Shown: positions 1 to 7,361 of the stretch, one piece after another
How positions within the stretch are numbered: the stretch's first letter is position 1
Layout: the number at the start of each line of letters is the position of its first letter
Source of the DNA: a virus
DNA: 22,183 bases
Reading direction: 5' to 3' (one strand)
IMG/VR virus record: IMGVR_UViG_3300037847_002840
Location: 1-22,183 of that record
The notes under the pieces: generated by a model
Told to the model about the DNA's origin: nothing
Database searches by the model: none
Seen by the model: the letters and a program-made list of their open reading frames with translations, nothing else
Program-made: the position numbers and the translations under genes

Positions 1-1082
1 CTGCATTCCTCGAAAAACTCGGAACCCGTCAAGTGGAACAACCCATCCGTTCTGCCGATGTCACTTCCAACGATGTCGGTCTTTCACAGAAAGAAGTCAA
101 GCGCTTCAGCTTCATTCGCGCTCTGAACTATCTGGCTAACCCCGGCGATCAATCTGCTCGTCGCGAAGCCGAGTTCGAGATCGAAGTTGGTAACGCTGCT
201 GCTAAGCAGTACGAGCGTTCCTCAAACGGCATCGTGGTGCCTAACGAGGTGCTGCGTCGTGACTTGAACGTTGGTACTGCCACTGCTGGCGGCAACCTCG
301 TCGACGATGTGCTGCTGTCTGGCAGCTTCATCGAGCTGCTCCGCAACCGTCTTGCTCTGGCCCAGGCCGGCATGACCACCCTGAGCGGAATCAACGGCAA
401 CATCTCGATCCCCAAGCAGGGTTCGTCCGCAACCGCTTACTGGGTTGGCGAGGGTTCCTCCCCCACCGAGTCCCAGCAAACGATCGAGCAGATCAACCTC
501 AGCCCCAAGACTTGTGGTGCTTTCGTTGACTACTCCCGCAAGCTGCTGCTGCAGTCCAGCATCGACGTTGAGCAAATGGTCCGTGATGACCTGGCTCGCG
601 TGCTGGCTCTTGAGCTGGATCGTGTTGGCCTGAACGGCTCTGGTTCTTCTAACCAGCCTCTGGGCATCATCAACACCACCGGCATTGGCACCCAGACCAT
701 CACCACCTTTGGAACCTTCGCCGAGTACATCGGCATGGAAACTGATGTGGCAGTGGCCAACGCTGACGCTGGCGCTCTGCGTTACATCATCAACGCATCT
801 GCTCGCGGCGCTCTGAAGAGCACTGAGAAGGCTTCTGGCACCGCTCAGTTCGTCTACGAGAACGACGAGATCAACGGTTACCCCGTGACCGTGTCCAACC
901 AGCTTGAGAACAACGACGCTCTGTTCGGTGACTTCTCACAGCTGATTATGGCCATGTGGTCTGGCCTGGATCTGACCGTCGATCCTTATGCAGGTGCAAC
1001 TGCTGGCACCGTCCGCATCATTGCTCTGCAAGATGTTGACTTCGCTGTCAAGCAGCCTGGCGCCTTCTGCTACGGCACCTGA
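1..1082 (+). CDS. HK97-fold major capsid protein, 5' end cut off by window
   Basis: This is the shell protein of the phage head. The reading frame is open from the left edge (first full codon at base 3), so the GTG at 33 is internal and the true start lies upstream. What is seen is a helical stretch (FSFIRALNYLANP, about bases 100-140), then a linker, then the typical HK97-type body: a 'GTATAGGNLV' segment, 'IPKQGSSATAYWVGEG', a 'DLARVLALELDRVGLNG' helix and the 'QPLGI' turn. The helix plus linker before the body resembles capsid proteins preceded by, or fused to, a ClpP-type prohead protease in other siphophages. Whether such a protease lies upstream cannot be seen here. The capsid call is firm. 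The cleavage site and any fusion are inference. Confidence 0.93.
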   Translation, partial: AFLEKLGTRQVEQPIRSADVTSNDVGLSQKEVKRFSFIRALNYLANPGDQSARREAEFEIEVGNAAAKQYERSSNGIVVPNEVLRRDLNVGTATAGGNLVDDVLLSGSFIELLRNRLALAQAGMTTLSGINGNISIPKQGSSATAYWVGEGSSPTESQQTIEQINLSPKTCGAFVDYSRKLLLQSSIDVEQMVRDDLARVLALELDRVGLNGSGSSNQPLGIINTTGIGTQTITTFGTFAEYIGMETDVAVANADAGALRYIINASARGALKSTEKASGTAQFVYENDEINGYPVTVSNQLENNDALFGDFSQLIMAMWSGLDLTVDPYAGATAGTVRIIALQDVDFAVKQPGAFCYGT

Positions 1083-1113
1083 TCCAGGTGATTTGTCACT
1101 TCGTTTCTGACTC

Positions 1114-1182
1114 ATGAAGATTGAAATTCTGAGGCCAGTAATGATTTCCGGTGAGCCCGCAGCAGCGGGCTCCATTTCCTGA
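1114..1182 (+). CDS. 22-aa mini-protein after the capsid gene (MKIEILRPVMISGEP type)
   Basis: A short open frame reads MKIEILRPVMISGEPAAAGS, then Ile-Ser-stop. Many siphophages and prophages carry a small protein of the same pattern (MK-[IV]-x-[IVL]-L-[RK]-PVMI-x-G-x-P/H-x-x-x-G-x-I) just after the major capsid gene, usually with an acidic tail about 10-20 residues longer. This copy stops early, right after 'GS-I-S'. It lies 31 bases after the capsid stop and has no clear Shine-Dalgarno sequence. An 8-bp hairpin (1153-1172) sits inside its 3' half. The family resemblance is recalled from memory and the function is unknown, so this may be a degenerate remnant rather than a working gene. Confidence 0.5.
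   Translation: MKIEILRPVMISGEPAAAGSIS
1153..1172 (+). terminator. Strong hairpin after major capsid gene, poor U-tract
   Basis: A perfect 8-bp stem, GAGCCCGC / GCGGGCTC, closes a 4-base loop (AGCA). It is followed by CATTTCC rather than a T run, so it may be a weak or partial terminator, or a 3' stabilising hairpin for the capsid mRNA. It overlaps the 22-aa mini-protein frame. Confidence 0.5.
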
Positions 1183-1227
1183 GTCTGTTCCTAAAAAGAC
1201 CACCACTCGCAAGAGGACTAAGGAATC

Positions 1228-1605
1228 ATGAGCATCGGCAACACTCGGCGGACTTTGACCGCCCTGTCGTTTGCGCCTAACGACGTTGTCACTGCCACTG
1301 GCAATGAAACAGGCGTTGACCTCCTCGACTATGAGGGTGACATCACCCTGATTCTCGATGCTGAGGCTGGCGGCTCAGGCATCACCTATGCCGTCAAGGT
1401 GCAGGACTCTTCTGACAACAGCACTTTTGCTGATGTCAGTGGTGCTGCTTTCACCACCACCACTGCTAACACTGCTCTTGTCGAGAGCCTGACTGTTAAC
1501 ACCGATGAGATCAAGCGCTATGCGCGTGTTGTCATCACTGTTGCTGGTGGTACTGGCGCTGGCGCTGTTAGCGTCGTGGCCCTTGGCCGCAAGAAGTACA
1601 ACTGA
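1228..1605 (+). CDS. Small beta-rich head protein, candidate capsid decoration protein
   Basis: A 125-residue protein with no cysteine, rich in Val, Thr, Ala and Gly, with alternating patterns typical of a beta-sandwich ('GDITLILDAEAGGSGITYAVKV', then 'YARVVITVAGGTGAGAVSVVAL'). It sits directly after the capsid gene, where lambda-like phages encode FI or decoration proteins. It is followed by a strong terminator, as expected for a product needed in hundreds of copies. AAGGAA at 1220-1225 and GAGGA at 1213-1217 lie before the ATG. The decoration role is inference from position, size and composition. A head fibre or neck component is an alternative. Confidence 0.6.
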   Translation: MSIGNTRRTLTALSFAPNDVVTATGNETGVDLLDYEGDITLILDAEAGGSGITYAVKVQDSSDNSTFADVSGAAFTTTTANTALVESLTVNTDEIKRYARVVITVAGGTGAGAVSVVALGRKKYN

Positions 1606-1618
1606 TCTTTGATCTGCC

Positions 1619-1642
1619 GCCCCCGCAATGCGGGGGCTTTTT
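1619..1642 (+). terminator. Rho-independent terminator
   Basis: A perfect 8-bp G+C stem (GCCCCCGC / GCGGGGGC) with an AAT loop is followed directly by five T. It ends 3 bases before the ATG of the next gene at 1646, so read-through is required for that gene unless another promoter exists. Confidence 0.85.
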
Positions 1643-1645
1643 CAT

Positions 1646-1936
1646 ATGGCACTTTCTTTCACTGAAGATCTCGACGCTTTCTTCGATACGCCGGGTTTCA
1701 CGGTGCCAGTAGTTTTTGGTGCGACCACCGGAGTTGGATACTTCGAGTCGCCAAACGAGATTATTGCTGACGGAGTTGTGCTGACGACTGACTATGCAGT
1801 CGTAGTCAAGACTTCTGATTTTTCATCCGTGGCGCGGGGCGACACGATGACTGTCGACAGCGTGAATTACACGGTGCGAGAGCCGATGCTGCTTGACGAC
1901 GGTAAGATCATGCGTGTGATGCTGATGAAGGACTGA
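1646..1936 (+). CDS. Head-tail joining protein, lambda FII-like
   Basis: A 96-residue protein resembling the FII / 'Phage_attach' family that forms the ring between portal complex and tail. Visible features are an N-terminal 'FTEDLDAFFDTPGF' segment, a beta segment 'GVVLTTDYAVVVKTSDF', and the family-like pattern 'RGDTMTVDSVNYTVREP' followed by a short C-terminal strand (KIMRVMLMK). Lambda FII is 117 residues, so the size fits. I chose the ATG at 1646 rather than the in-frame ATG at 1628, because the latter lies in the loop of the terminator hairpin and would add only MRGLFH. The stop overlaps the next start by one base (TGATG). Confidence 0.75.
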   Translation: MALSFTEDLDAFFDTPGFTVPVVFGATTGVGYFESPNEIIADGVVLTTDYAVVVKTSDFSSVARGDTMTVDSVNYTVREPMLLDDGKIMRVMLMKD

Positions 1937-2262
1937 TGTCTGGCATTTACGGCAGTTGGGCTAGTCGGCGGGACAACATTGTTGAGCTAGGTACGCTTAC
2001 GACTACAACTTCCACTGATTCCGTAGAAGTCTCAGGCACGAAATTCACCTTTGCGCATACGATTATTGGCACCAATATTAAGACCCTGGATGAGGGCAGC
2101 ATTGATGGCACCAACTGGTTTCCTCTTAATGATGAAAAGACTCATGAGTCGACTGGAACGTATGGACATAGCTATTCACACAGAGTCGTCCGTTATGTGA
2201 GGACTCGTTGTACTGCCATTGGAAGTGGCGAGAGCGTAAATATCTGGATGGCTTGTGACTAG
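1936..2262 (+). CDS. Unrecognised small protein in head-tail connector region
   Basis: A 108-residue protein, Thr- and Ser-rich and probably mostly beta. It contains 'GSIDGTNWFPLND' and a C-terminal 'VVRYVRTRCTAIGSGESVNIWM', patterns seen in small beta-sandwich virion proteins. It occupies the slot of lambda Z (tail completion) but is much shorter than Z (192 aa), and I see no Z-like sequence. A layout like that of the 125-aa candidate decoration protein (strand, 'DG-S/N-W/F-P/A' turn, 'R-Y-x-R' strand) suggests a related fold, which is speculation. Translation is probably coupled to the upstream joining gene through a 1-base overlap. Confidence 0.5.
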   Translation: MSGIYGSWASRRDNIVELGTLTTTTSTDSVEVSGTKFTFAHTIIGTNIKTLDEGSIDGTNWFPLNDEKTHESTGTYGHSYSHRVVRYVRTRCTAIGSGESVNIWMACD

Positions 2263-2301
2263 CAGGATCGTGCAGAATAAGCGTGGCTCTGGTCTAGGCA
2301 T

Positions 2302-2727
2302 ATGACTACCAAGCGTGAAAGCATTCTTGCTGCCGTCAAGACGGCTCTCGCAGGCACTGCTGGAGTAGGTACGCGGATTTATAGGAGCCGTGTTGACCCT
2401 TTGAGCCGAGGCGAGTCACCCGCGATCATCATTGAGCCGGTAAGCGACACTCCTGAGCAAAACACAAGCCTGCCAACGCTTGATTGGACGTTGCGCATTC
2501 GAGTGGTTGTTATTGAGCGCTCAGACGTTCCAGACCAAGCGGCTGACGACACGATTGAAGATATGCATTCAAAGTTGATGGCTGATCTAACTCTTGGCGG
2601 ACTGGCGATTGATATTCAGCCTGCTCAAACCAGTTTTCAACTGCTTGAGGCGGATCAGCCTGCTGGTGTGATTTTCTGTGAATATGAGATTCGATATCGC
2701 TCACAGGTTGCTGATCTAACTCAATAG
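2302..2727 (+). CDS. Tail terminator protein, lambda U-like
   Basis: A 141-residue protein (lambda U is 131 aa) expected to cap the tail tube after tape-measure-limited polymerisation and to present the surface that joins the head. Visible features are an N-terminal helix 'RESILAAVKTALAGTAGVGTR', 'SPAIIIEPVSD', a central beta strand 'TLDWTLRIRVVVIERSD', the helix 'AADDTIEDMHSKLMAD' and a C-terminal strand 'GVIFCEYEIRYRS'. This alpha-beta-beta-alpha-beta order matches U/gp10-type terminators. Its place just before the tail tube gene agrees. No strong Shine-Dalgarno sequence precedes the ATG. Confidence 0.75.
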   Translation: MTTKRESILAAVKTALAGTAGVGTRIYRSRVDPLSRGESPAIIIEPVSDTPEQNTSLPTLDWTLRIRVVVIERSDVPDQAADDTIEDMHSKLMADLTLGGLAIDIQPAQTSFQLLEADQPAGVIFCEYEIRYRSQVADLTQ

Positions 2728-2730
2728 ATG

Positions 2731-2765
2731 GTGGAGGCTAGGCTGAACCTAACCATGTCCTCCAC
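2731..2765 (+). repeat. Nested inverted repeat between terminator and tube genes
   Basis: An outer perfect 7-bp stem (GTGGAGG 2731-2737 / CCTCCAC 2759-2765) encloses an inner 4-bp stem (TAGG 2739-2742 / CCTA 2748-2751). A competing outer pairing, ATGGT (2728-2732) with ACCAT (2768-2772), would sequester the ATG at 2771. There is no T run, so it is not a simple terminator. It may be an RNA processing or stability element, or a translational control for 2771. Confidence 0.4.
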
Positions 2766-2770
2766 TTACC

Positions 2771-3010
2771 ATGTTGGATGAACACAGTGGTCACGGCGGG
2801 AGTTACCTCCTTGATCCTGAAACAGGCGTACGCACTTTGATCGAGCGGACGCTTCCACCACAACCATCAAAGGAAACATCCGATGGCACTGCTACTTCGC
2901 AAACGCCTGATCCTGATCGAGACGGAGTCGAGCTACGGGACAGATCCGACGCCGGACGGAGCCGACGCCGTACTGGTAAGAGATCTGAGCATCACTCCTC
3001 AAAGCAGTGA
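2771..3010 (+). CDS. Possible small protein upstream of and overlapping the tube gene
   Basis: A 79-residue frame. Its first 50 residues look protein-like and include 'GHGGSYLLDPETGVRTLIERT', a pattern (GGSY-x-x-D-P-x-T-G-x-R-x-L-x-E-R-T) that I recall from tiny proteins beside siphophage tail tube genes. The last part, from about residue 40, overlaps the first 128 bases of the tube gene in another frame and is Arg/Ser/Asp-rich, as expected from overprinting. There is no clear ribosome binding site, and the ATG lies at the edge of an inverted repeat. I judge the N-terminal half probably real and the overlap a consequence of a missing earlier stop. Confidence 0.45.
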   Translation: MLDEHSGHGGSYLLDPETGVRTLIERTLPPQPSKETSDGTATSQTPDPDRDGVELRDRSDAGRSRRRTGKRSEHHSSKQ

Positions 3011-3821
3011 CGTTGTCAGTCGTGACCTGCTCCGTCCTTATTTAGGTGCGTCACAGCAGCTTTTGGCCAATACTCGCGTTGAATGCACTTTCAGCGTTGA
3101 GCTTGTTGGCTCTGGCACAGCAGGTACTGCGCCTCAATTTGGAAAAGCACTAAAAGCTTGTGGGCTGTCAGAAGTCATCGTCGCCAGTACTTCTGTCACA
3201 TACGCTCCAGTTAGCGCCAGCTTCTCTTCGGTCACCATCCATTACAACATTGATGGCGTGCGCCATAAAATGACCGGTTGCCGAGGGAGTGTTGGAATCA
3301 GCGCTTCCGTTGGCGAGATTCCAACGCTGGATTTCACTTTCACAGGCATTTATAACGCTCCTGACGATACTGCGTTGCCTACGCCCACTTATGCCAATCA
3401 AGACGATCCTCTGGTCTTCAAGAATGGCAATACCAGCAGCTTCCAGTTGCTGTCCTATGCAGGTGCTCTCCAAACGTTCTCCTTCGACCTTGGTAATTCC
3501 ATTACTTATCGGGAATTGGTCGGCGGTTCTAAGGAGGTTTTGATCACTGATCGTGCCGCCACTGGCTCAGTGTCAATTGAGGCAGTCACTATCGCGACGA
3601 AGGATTACTTCGCCTCTGCAGTTGATGACGATGCTGCATTGGGGAATTTGCAGTTCACTCATGGCAGCACCGCTGGCAACATCGTCACATTTAGCTCCAG
3701 CAAAGTAGACATCGGTGACGTGGCTTATGGAGATTCCGACGGCATCGCCATGCTGGAAATCCCTTACACCTGCGTTCCTGATTCAGCAGCTAACACTGAA
3801 GTCAGCTTGGCTTTCACCTAG
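2883..3821 (+). CDS. Major tail tube protein
   Basis: A 312-residue structural protein expected to stack as hexamers to form the siphophage tail tube (lambda V counterpart, 246 aa). The N-terminus 'KRLILIETESSYGTDPTP' followed by 'DLSITPQSSDVVSRDLLRPYLG' is typical of long phage tail tube proteins, as are the 'FSVELVGSGTAG...FGKALKACGL' segment and the C-terminal repeated beta strands ending 'MLEIPYTCVP...VSLAFT'. AAAGGA lies about 8 bases before the ATG. It is followed by a strong terminator, consistent with high output. Its place between the U-like gene and G/GT is exactly that of lambda V. Confidence 0.88.
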   Translation: MALLLRKRLILIETESSYGTDPTPDGADAVLVRDLSITPQSSDVVSRDLLRPYLGASQQLLANTRVECTFSVELVGSGTAGTAPQFGKALKACGLSEVIVASTSVTYAPVSASFSSVTIHYNIDGVRHKMTGCRGSVGISASVGEIPTLDFTFTGIYNAPDDTALPTPTYANQDDPLVFKNGNTSSFQLLSYAGALQTFSFDLGNSITYRELVGGSKEVLITDRAATGSVSIEAVTIATKDYFASAVDDDAALGNLQFTHGSTAGNIVTFSSSKVDIGDVAYGDSDGIAMLEIPYTCVPDSAANTEVSLAFT

Positions 3822-3843
3822 GACGCAACCTAAGGACACTACG

Positions 3844-3870
3844 GGGAGCCTTTGCGGGCTCCCTTTTTTT
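3844..3870 (+). terminator. Rho-independent terminator after tail tube gene
   Basis: A perfect 7-bp stem (GGGAGCC / GGCTCCC) with a 6-base loop (TTTGCG) is followed by seven T. It lies 22 bases after the tube stop codon, and the next gene starts 33 bases later. Confidence 0.9.
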
Positions 3871-3902
3871 GTGTATGCTGAGCCGGCTTATCTCCTTATC
3901 TA

Positions 3903-4235
3903 ATGGCTTTTGTACGCAAGAAGGTAAAAACCTTCAAGTGGCCCGTCAAGGTCAAAGAGCCAAGTGCTGATCGTCCTGGTGAGTTTGACACTTTTGAGTT
4001 TGTTGCTCTTTTCAAGCGTGTAAAGCTTTCAGAGATTGAGCAGATGGGTGATGACTCTGGATTGCCGTTGCTCAAAAAAGTGCTTGTTGGATGGGAAGGT
4101 ATTGAGGATGAGGATGGCAACGCGGTTCCGTTCTCCTCTAAAGAACTTGAACTGTTTGCTGATGATGTGGATTGGCTGAAGGCTGTGCTCTCGGCTTACA
4201 CCAACACCTACGCAGAAGGTGAGGCGGGAAACTAA
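3903..4235 (+). CDS. Tail assembly chaperone G (short product)
   Basis: A 110-residue acidic/basic protein counterpart of lambda G, which coats the tape measure protein during tail assembly and is absent from the virion. It starts with a basic beta segment ('KKVKTFKWPVKVKEP'), then 'DTFEFVALFKRVKLSEIEQM', 'LLKKVLVGWEGIEDEDG' and 'FADDVDWLKAVLSAYTNTYAEGEAGN'. The 'VGWEGIEDEDGNAVPFSSKEL' stretch is characteristic of G-type chaperones. It ends at TAA 4233-4235, immediately after the slippery heptamer. Most ribosomes should stop here, and a minority shift into the T frame. Its position, after the tube and before the tape measure, matches lambda. Confidence 0.85.
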   Translation: MAFVRKKVKTFKWPVKVKEPSADRPGEFDTFEFVALFKRVKLSEIEQMGDDSGLPLLKKVLVGWEGIEDEDGNAVPFSSKELELFADDVDWLKAVLSAYTNTYAEGEAGN

Positions 4236-4260
4236 GGGAGGCTGCTGTTCATTGGGCCTC
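4226..4260 (+). promoter_or_regulatory. Programmed -1 ribosomal frameshift site with candidate hairpin
   Basis: GGGAAAC occupies 4226-4232 and is phased as G GGA AAC in the G frame, the canonical X XXY YYZ arrangement. The next codon is the G stop TAA. Starting five bases downstream, GAGGC (4238-4242) can pair with GCCTC (4256-4260), with one extra G-U pair (4237-4261), giving a possible stimulatory stem with a 13-base loop. Lambda uses GGGAAAG at the same place. The slippery site is seen directly. The efficiency and the role of the stem are inferred. Confidence 0.88.
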
Positions 4261-4588
4261 TGGCGGCAAGATCGTTGAGGACAAAACCCAGGATGATGCA
4301 GCAGCTTTTGGCATGAAACTGCCAGAGCCCAAGCAGGAGGAATCTGAGGATTTTGAAGTTTGGGAAGAAAACTGGGAAGCAGTGACGATGTTCCTGCGCA
4401 TGCAAACCCAGTGGCAGGTCTCCATGAGTGGGTATGTGGGGATGAAATACGAGGTATTGCTGGGTTCCGGAGGCTTGTGTGACCTCTACAATGTGGAAGA
4501 TCGCCGCGACGTGCTCGAACGCCTTCAGATCATGGAGGCATCGGCCCTTACCGAACTGAGGAAACGCTCTGATGGCAAAGCCAATTGA
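4232..4588 (+). CDS. T domain of tail assembly chaperone GT (reached by -1 frameshift)
   Basis: The frame -1 to G is open from the slippery site through to TGA 4586-4588, adding 118 residues to the 110 of G for a GT fusion of about 228 residues. The first residues after the shift (LREAAVHWASGG) and the pattern 'FEVWEENWEAVTMFLRMQTQW' then 'GLCDLYNVEDRRDVLERLQIMEASAL' resemble the DUF1799-type T domains of lambda-like phages, which contact the tail tube subunits. An independent start at ATG 4313 would drop the conserved HW segment, so fusion through frameshifting is far more likely. The 3' end overlaps the tape measure start by 17 bases. Confidence 0.85.
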   Translation, partial: LREAAVHWASGGKIVEDKTQDDAAAFGMKLPEPKQEESEDFEVWEENWEAVTMFLRMQTQWQVSMSGYVGMKYEVLLGSGGLCDLYNVEDRRDVLERLQIMEASALTELRKRSDGKAN

Positions 4589-7361
4589 AACGCTTTCCAT
4601 CCAGCTCAAGTTCAAGGACGCTGGCAGTCAAGCAGTAATTGAAAAGGTCAAAGGCAGTCTCAAGAGGTTAGAGCTTGGTGCTTCTGGAGCAAAGCCACAG
4701 ATTGAAGGTCTTAGAAGAGAAATACTTGCGCAAGGCAGGGCAAGCGTAACTAGCGTTGCCAATATCCAGGCTCAAGCAACTGCCCTCAGAGCTTTGCGAG
4801 ACGAGGCAAAGATTGGCGGAGCCACGTTCAAAAAGCTCACTGAAGACATCAAAAAGCTTGATGCTCAAATGGGCAAAAGCGCTAGTAGCTCTGCTCAGCG
4901 AGGCATGGGTGCTCGTCGAGCAACTCAGACTGCTGGCGCGATTATTTCTGGCGGCATCTTTGGTGGCCCTGAGGGCGCAATTGGTGGCGCCTTGGGTGCA
5001 TTTGGTGGCGTAGAGGGTGCATTCGCTGGCGCAGCGATTGGCGCTCAAATTGGCATGTTGCGTCAGGCCGTTGGAGAAATGGCTAATTATGCCGCCACTA
5101 TTGAAAAGGCAAAAATTGCTCTAAACGGGGTTCTGCCCAATCAAAACGATTTCAATTTTGCGCTGCAGGTTGCTTCGCAGGCGACAAAAGAGCTGAATAT
5201 TCCCCAAGATCAGTCGATTCAAGGCATGACGCGGTTGGCTGCTGCTGTTACTGGTGCCAACGGACCAGTTTCAGATGCAGCTTTGACTTTTAGGAATGTC
5301 ACGGCAGCGATTAAAGCAACAGGCGGCAGTTCTCAAGACGTACAAGGCGCGATCACTGCGATGGTGCAAGTCTTCAGTAAAGGCAAGGTGAGCGCTGAAG
5401 AGCTTTCAGGTCAGTTGGGTGAACGCCTGCCTGGTGCCGTCACAATGTTTGCCAAGGCAAATGAAATGACACTGCCTGAACTGCAGAAAAATCTAAAGGC
5501 AGGCACCGTTGGATTGAATGAGCTGATGAATTTTATTGTCGAGCTTGGAAACAAATACAACTCAACAGCAGGAAAAATTTCAGACTCTAATGCAGAGGCA
5601 GGCGCTCGTTTGTCAGTTGCAATTCAAGACATGCAGGCCGATGTTGGCGCAGCCTTGATCCCAATCGGCGCTCAATTCCAAGCAGCTTTTGCGGAATTTA
5701 TTAGAGAGATTACTCCGCATCTTGTGACATTTTTGCCAAAAATTGGCAATCTTTTCCTCGCGCTTGCAAAAAATATTGACACCGTCGTTGTTGCCGCATT
5801 GGCCGCTCTTGGGGTCTTTGGCATAGCAAAGCTGGTTGCAATCGCCACAGCTGTCAATGGAATTACTACAGCTGTAGCAACCTTAAAAGCTGGAATGGTG
5901 GCATTAGGTCTAGCCAATCCATTCACAGCGATTGCAGTCACCGTTGGAATAATGGCTGGCCATATTCACAATGCGGCGAAAGAACAGAAACGACTGAACA
6001 TTTTGATTAGAGAGGGCACTAAGGCGCAGGTCCAGCCTGTGTTGACGCAGAAGCGGCAAGAGCTTGATGCGCTTTTAACTCAAAAAATTGCACTTGGTGG
6101 AGGGACTGGCCCGTTAGCAGCCCAATTCCAACCTGGCGGCCAAAAGTTTGAGGAAGAACAGCAACTCAGGCGGACGATAGCGGATCTAGAAGAAAGGCTT
6201 CGTGTATCTGCTTACGACGCAACTCAAGGTGCAGATTTAGATCTTGGCTTGATACGCAGGTTTAAGTACGACCCCGTAAAGCCTGAAGATGGCGGCGGCA
6301 CCGCTGGCACAATTAAGGACATCACAGCAGATCAGGCCGCTGCGCAGATCAAGGTGATTCAAAATCGCACTCGCGGCATTGAGCTTACTAAGCAAGCTAT
6401 TGCAGAAGAGGCACGGCTGGCCAGGGTTGCTGCTGAGAAACTGCCTCCTAATAAGAAGTCTGTTGAGCTTGCAAGGATTGCTCAAAAAGAAGCCAATCAG
6501 CTGAACAGACTTCAGCAAAAGGAGCTTAGGACTGCCAACAATATCGCCAAGGCAAAGCTTGAATTGAATGAGCTTTTGACCAAGGCTAAGGGTGAGCAAG
6601 GGTTGTTGAATGATGAGCAGTTGCAGCAAGAGCTGAATCAGATCAGGGTCAATGAGTTGATGTTGAAGTACAACATTCTTGTAGAAAATAATGTAATTAG
6701 CGCGGAAGAATTAAAGAAAAAACTTCAAGAAGCTGTTGCTGCGCTGAACAATCCAGAGGAGAAGACAAACAGCTTTGTACAGGGACTGAAAGATCTTGTT
6801 GAAGAAGCTACTAATTTGAATGAAAGGCTTGGCAAGTTTGGAGTACAAGCCATAGACAAGTTTGCCAATACATTTGCAGACTTTGTTGCCACAGGAAAGG
6901 CAAGCTTCAGCGAGTTTGCAAGCTCAGTGCTGCAAGATTTGTCACGCATTTTTGCTCGTGCTGCTTTCTTCCAAGCGCTCGATCTTGTATTCCCTGGACT
7001 CAGCAAAGCTGCCAAGGTCACCGGAAACGCTAAAGGCAATGTGATTGCTAAAAACAAGATCGTGCCTTATGCCGCGGGCGGCATCGTTGACAAGCCCACG
7101 CTCTTCCCAATGGCCAATGGTGCCGGGCTAATGGGCGAGGCCGGAGCAGAAGCGATTTTGCCTCTACGTCGCGGTCCTAGCGGTCGACTTGGCGTTGAAG
7201 CGTCTGGCGGCATGGGCAACGTGGTTGTTAATGTTGATGCCACTGGCAGCTCTGTGAAAGGCGATCCTGATTCAGCAAAACAGCTTGGAAATGCCATTGG
7301 CGCTGCAGTTCAGGCAGAATTGGTGAAACAACGCAGACCTGGCGGTTTACTTGCAACCTGA
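4572..7361 (+). CDS. Tape measure protein (lambda H-like)
   Basis: A 929-residue protein that sets tail length and is probably ejected with the DNA (lambda H is 853 aa). In order: an N-terminal coiled coil (about residues 10-110), a Gly/Ala-rich hydrophobic stretch (115-165), the conserved tape-measure domain (about 170-350, with 'VSAEELSGQLGERLPGA' near 275-290), a hydrophobic region with probable membrane-spanning segments (about 400-465), a long charged coiled coil (about 588-723), and the lambda-type C-terminus 'AAGGIVDKPTLFPMANGAG' / 'LMGEAGAEAILPLRRG' (about 834-870). The start ATG lies inside the end of GT, and the stop shares one base with the next start (TGATG). Confidence 0.95.
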   Translation: MAKPIETLSIQLKFKDAGSQAVIEKVKGSLKRLELGASGAKPQIEGLRREILAQGRASVTSVANIQAQATALRALRDEAKIGGATFKKLTEDIKKLDAQMGKSASSSAQRGMGARRATQTAGAIISGGIFGGPEGAIGGALGAFGGVEGAFAGAAIGAQIGMLRQAVGEMANYAATIEKAKIALNGVLPNQNDFNFALQVASQATKELNIPQDQSIQGMTRLAAAVTGANGPVSDAALTFRNVTAAIKATGGSSQDVQGAITAMVQVFSKGKVSAEELSGQLGERLPGAVTMFAKANEMTLPELQKNLKAGTVGLNELMNFIVELGNKYNSTAGKISDSNAEAGARLSVAIQDMQADVGAALIPIGAQFQAAFAEFIREITPHLVTFLPKIGNLFLALAKNIDTVVVAALAALGVFGIAKLVAIATAVNGITTAVATLKAGMVALGLANPFTAIAVTVGIMAGHIHNAAKEQKRLNILIREGTKAQVQPVLTQKRQELDALLTQKIALGGGTGPLAAQFQPGGQKFEEEQQLRRTIADLEERLRVSAYDATQGADLDLGLIRRFKYDPVKPEDGGGTAGTIKDITADQAAAQIKVIQNRTRGIELTKQAIAEEARLARVAAEKLPPNKKSVELARIAQKEANQLNRLQQKELRTANNIAKAKLELNELLTKAKGEQGLLNDEQLQQELNQIRVNELMLKYNILVENNVISAEELKKKLQEAVAALNNPEEKTNSFVQGLKDLVEEATNLNERLGKFGVQAIDKFANTFADFVATGKASFSEFASSVLQDLSRIFARAAFFQALDLVFPGLSKAAKVTGNAKGNVIAKNKIVPYAAGGIVDKPTLFPMANGAGLMGEAGAEAILPLRRGPSGRLGVEASGGMGNVVVNVDATGSSVKGDPDSAKQLGNAIGAAVQAELVKQRRPGGLLAT

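Noticed and set aside
33-35. GTG as start of the capsid gene
   Set aside because: The frame is open to the left edge and the residues before it (AFLEKLGTRQ) read as normal protein, so the gene is cut by the window.
222-575. Long minus-strand frame across the capsid gene
   Set aside because: It is a shadow of the capsid codons; composition is low-complexity and there is no start context. The same applies to minus frames at 149-415, 530-760 and 936-1175.
4313-4588. T as an independent gene from ATG 4313
   Set aside because: The open frame extends upstream to the slippery site and includes the conserved HW segment, so the fusion form is preferred.
4232-4615. Minus-strand 127-residue frame opposite the GT region
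   Set aside because: It lies wholly over the T frame and the tape measure start, which are well supported. Its sequence looks random.
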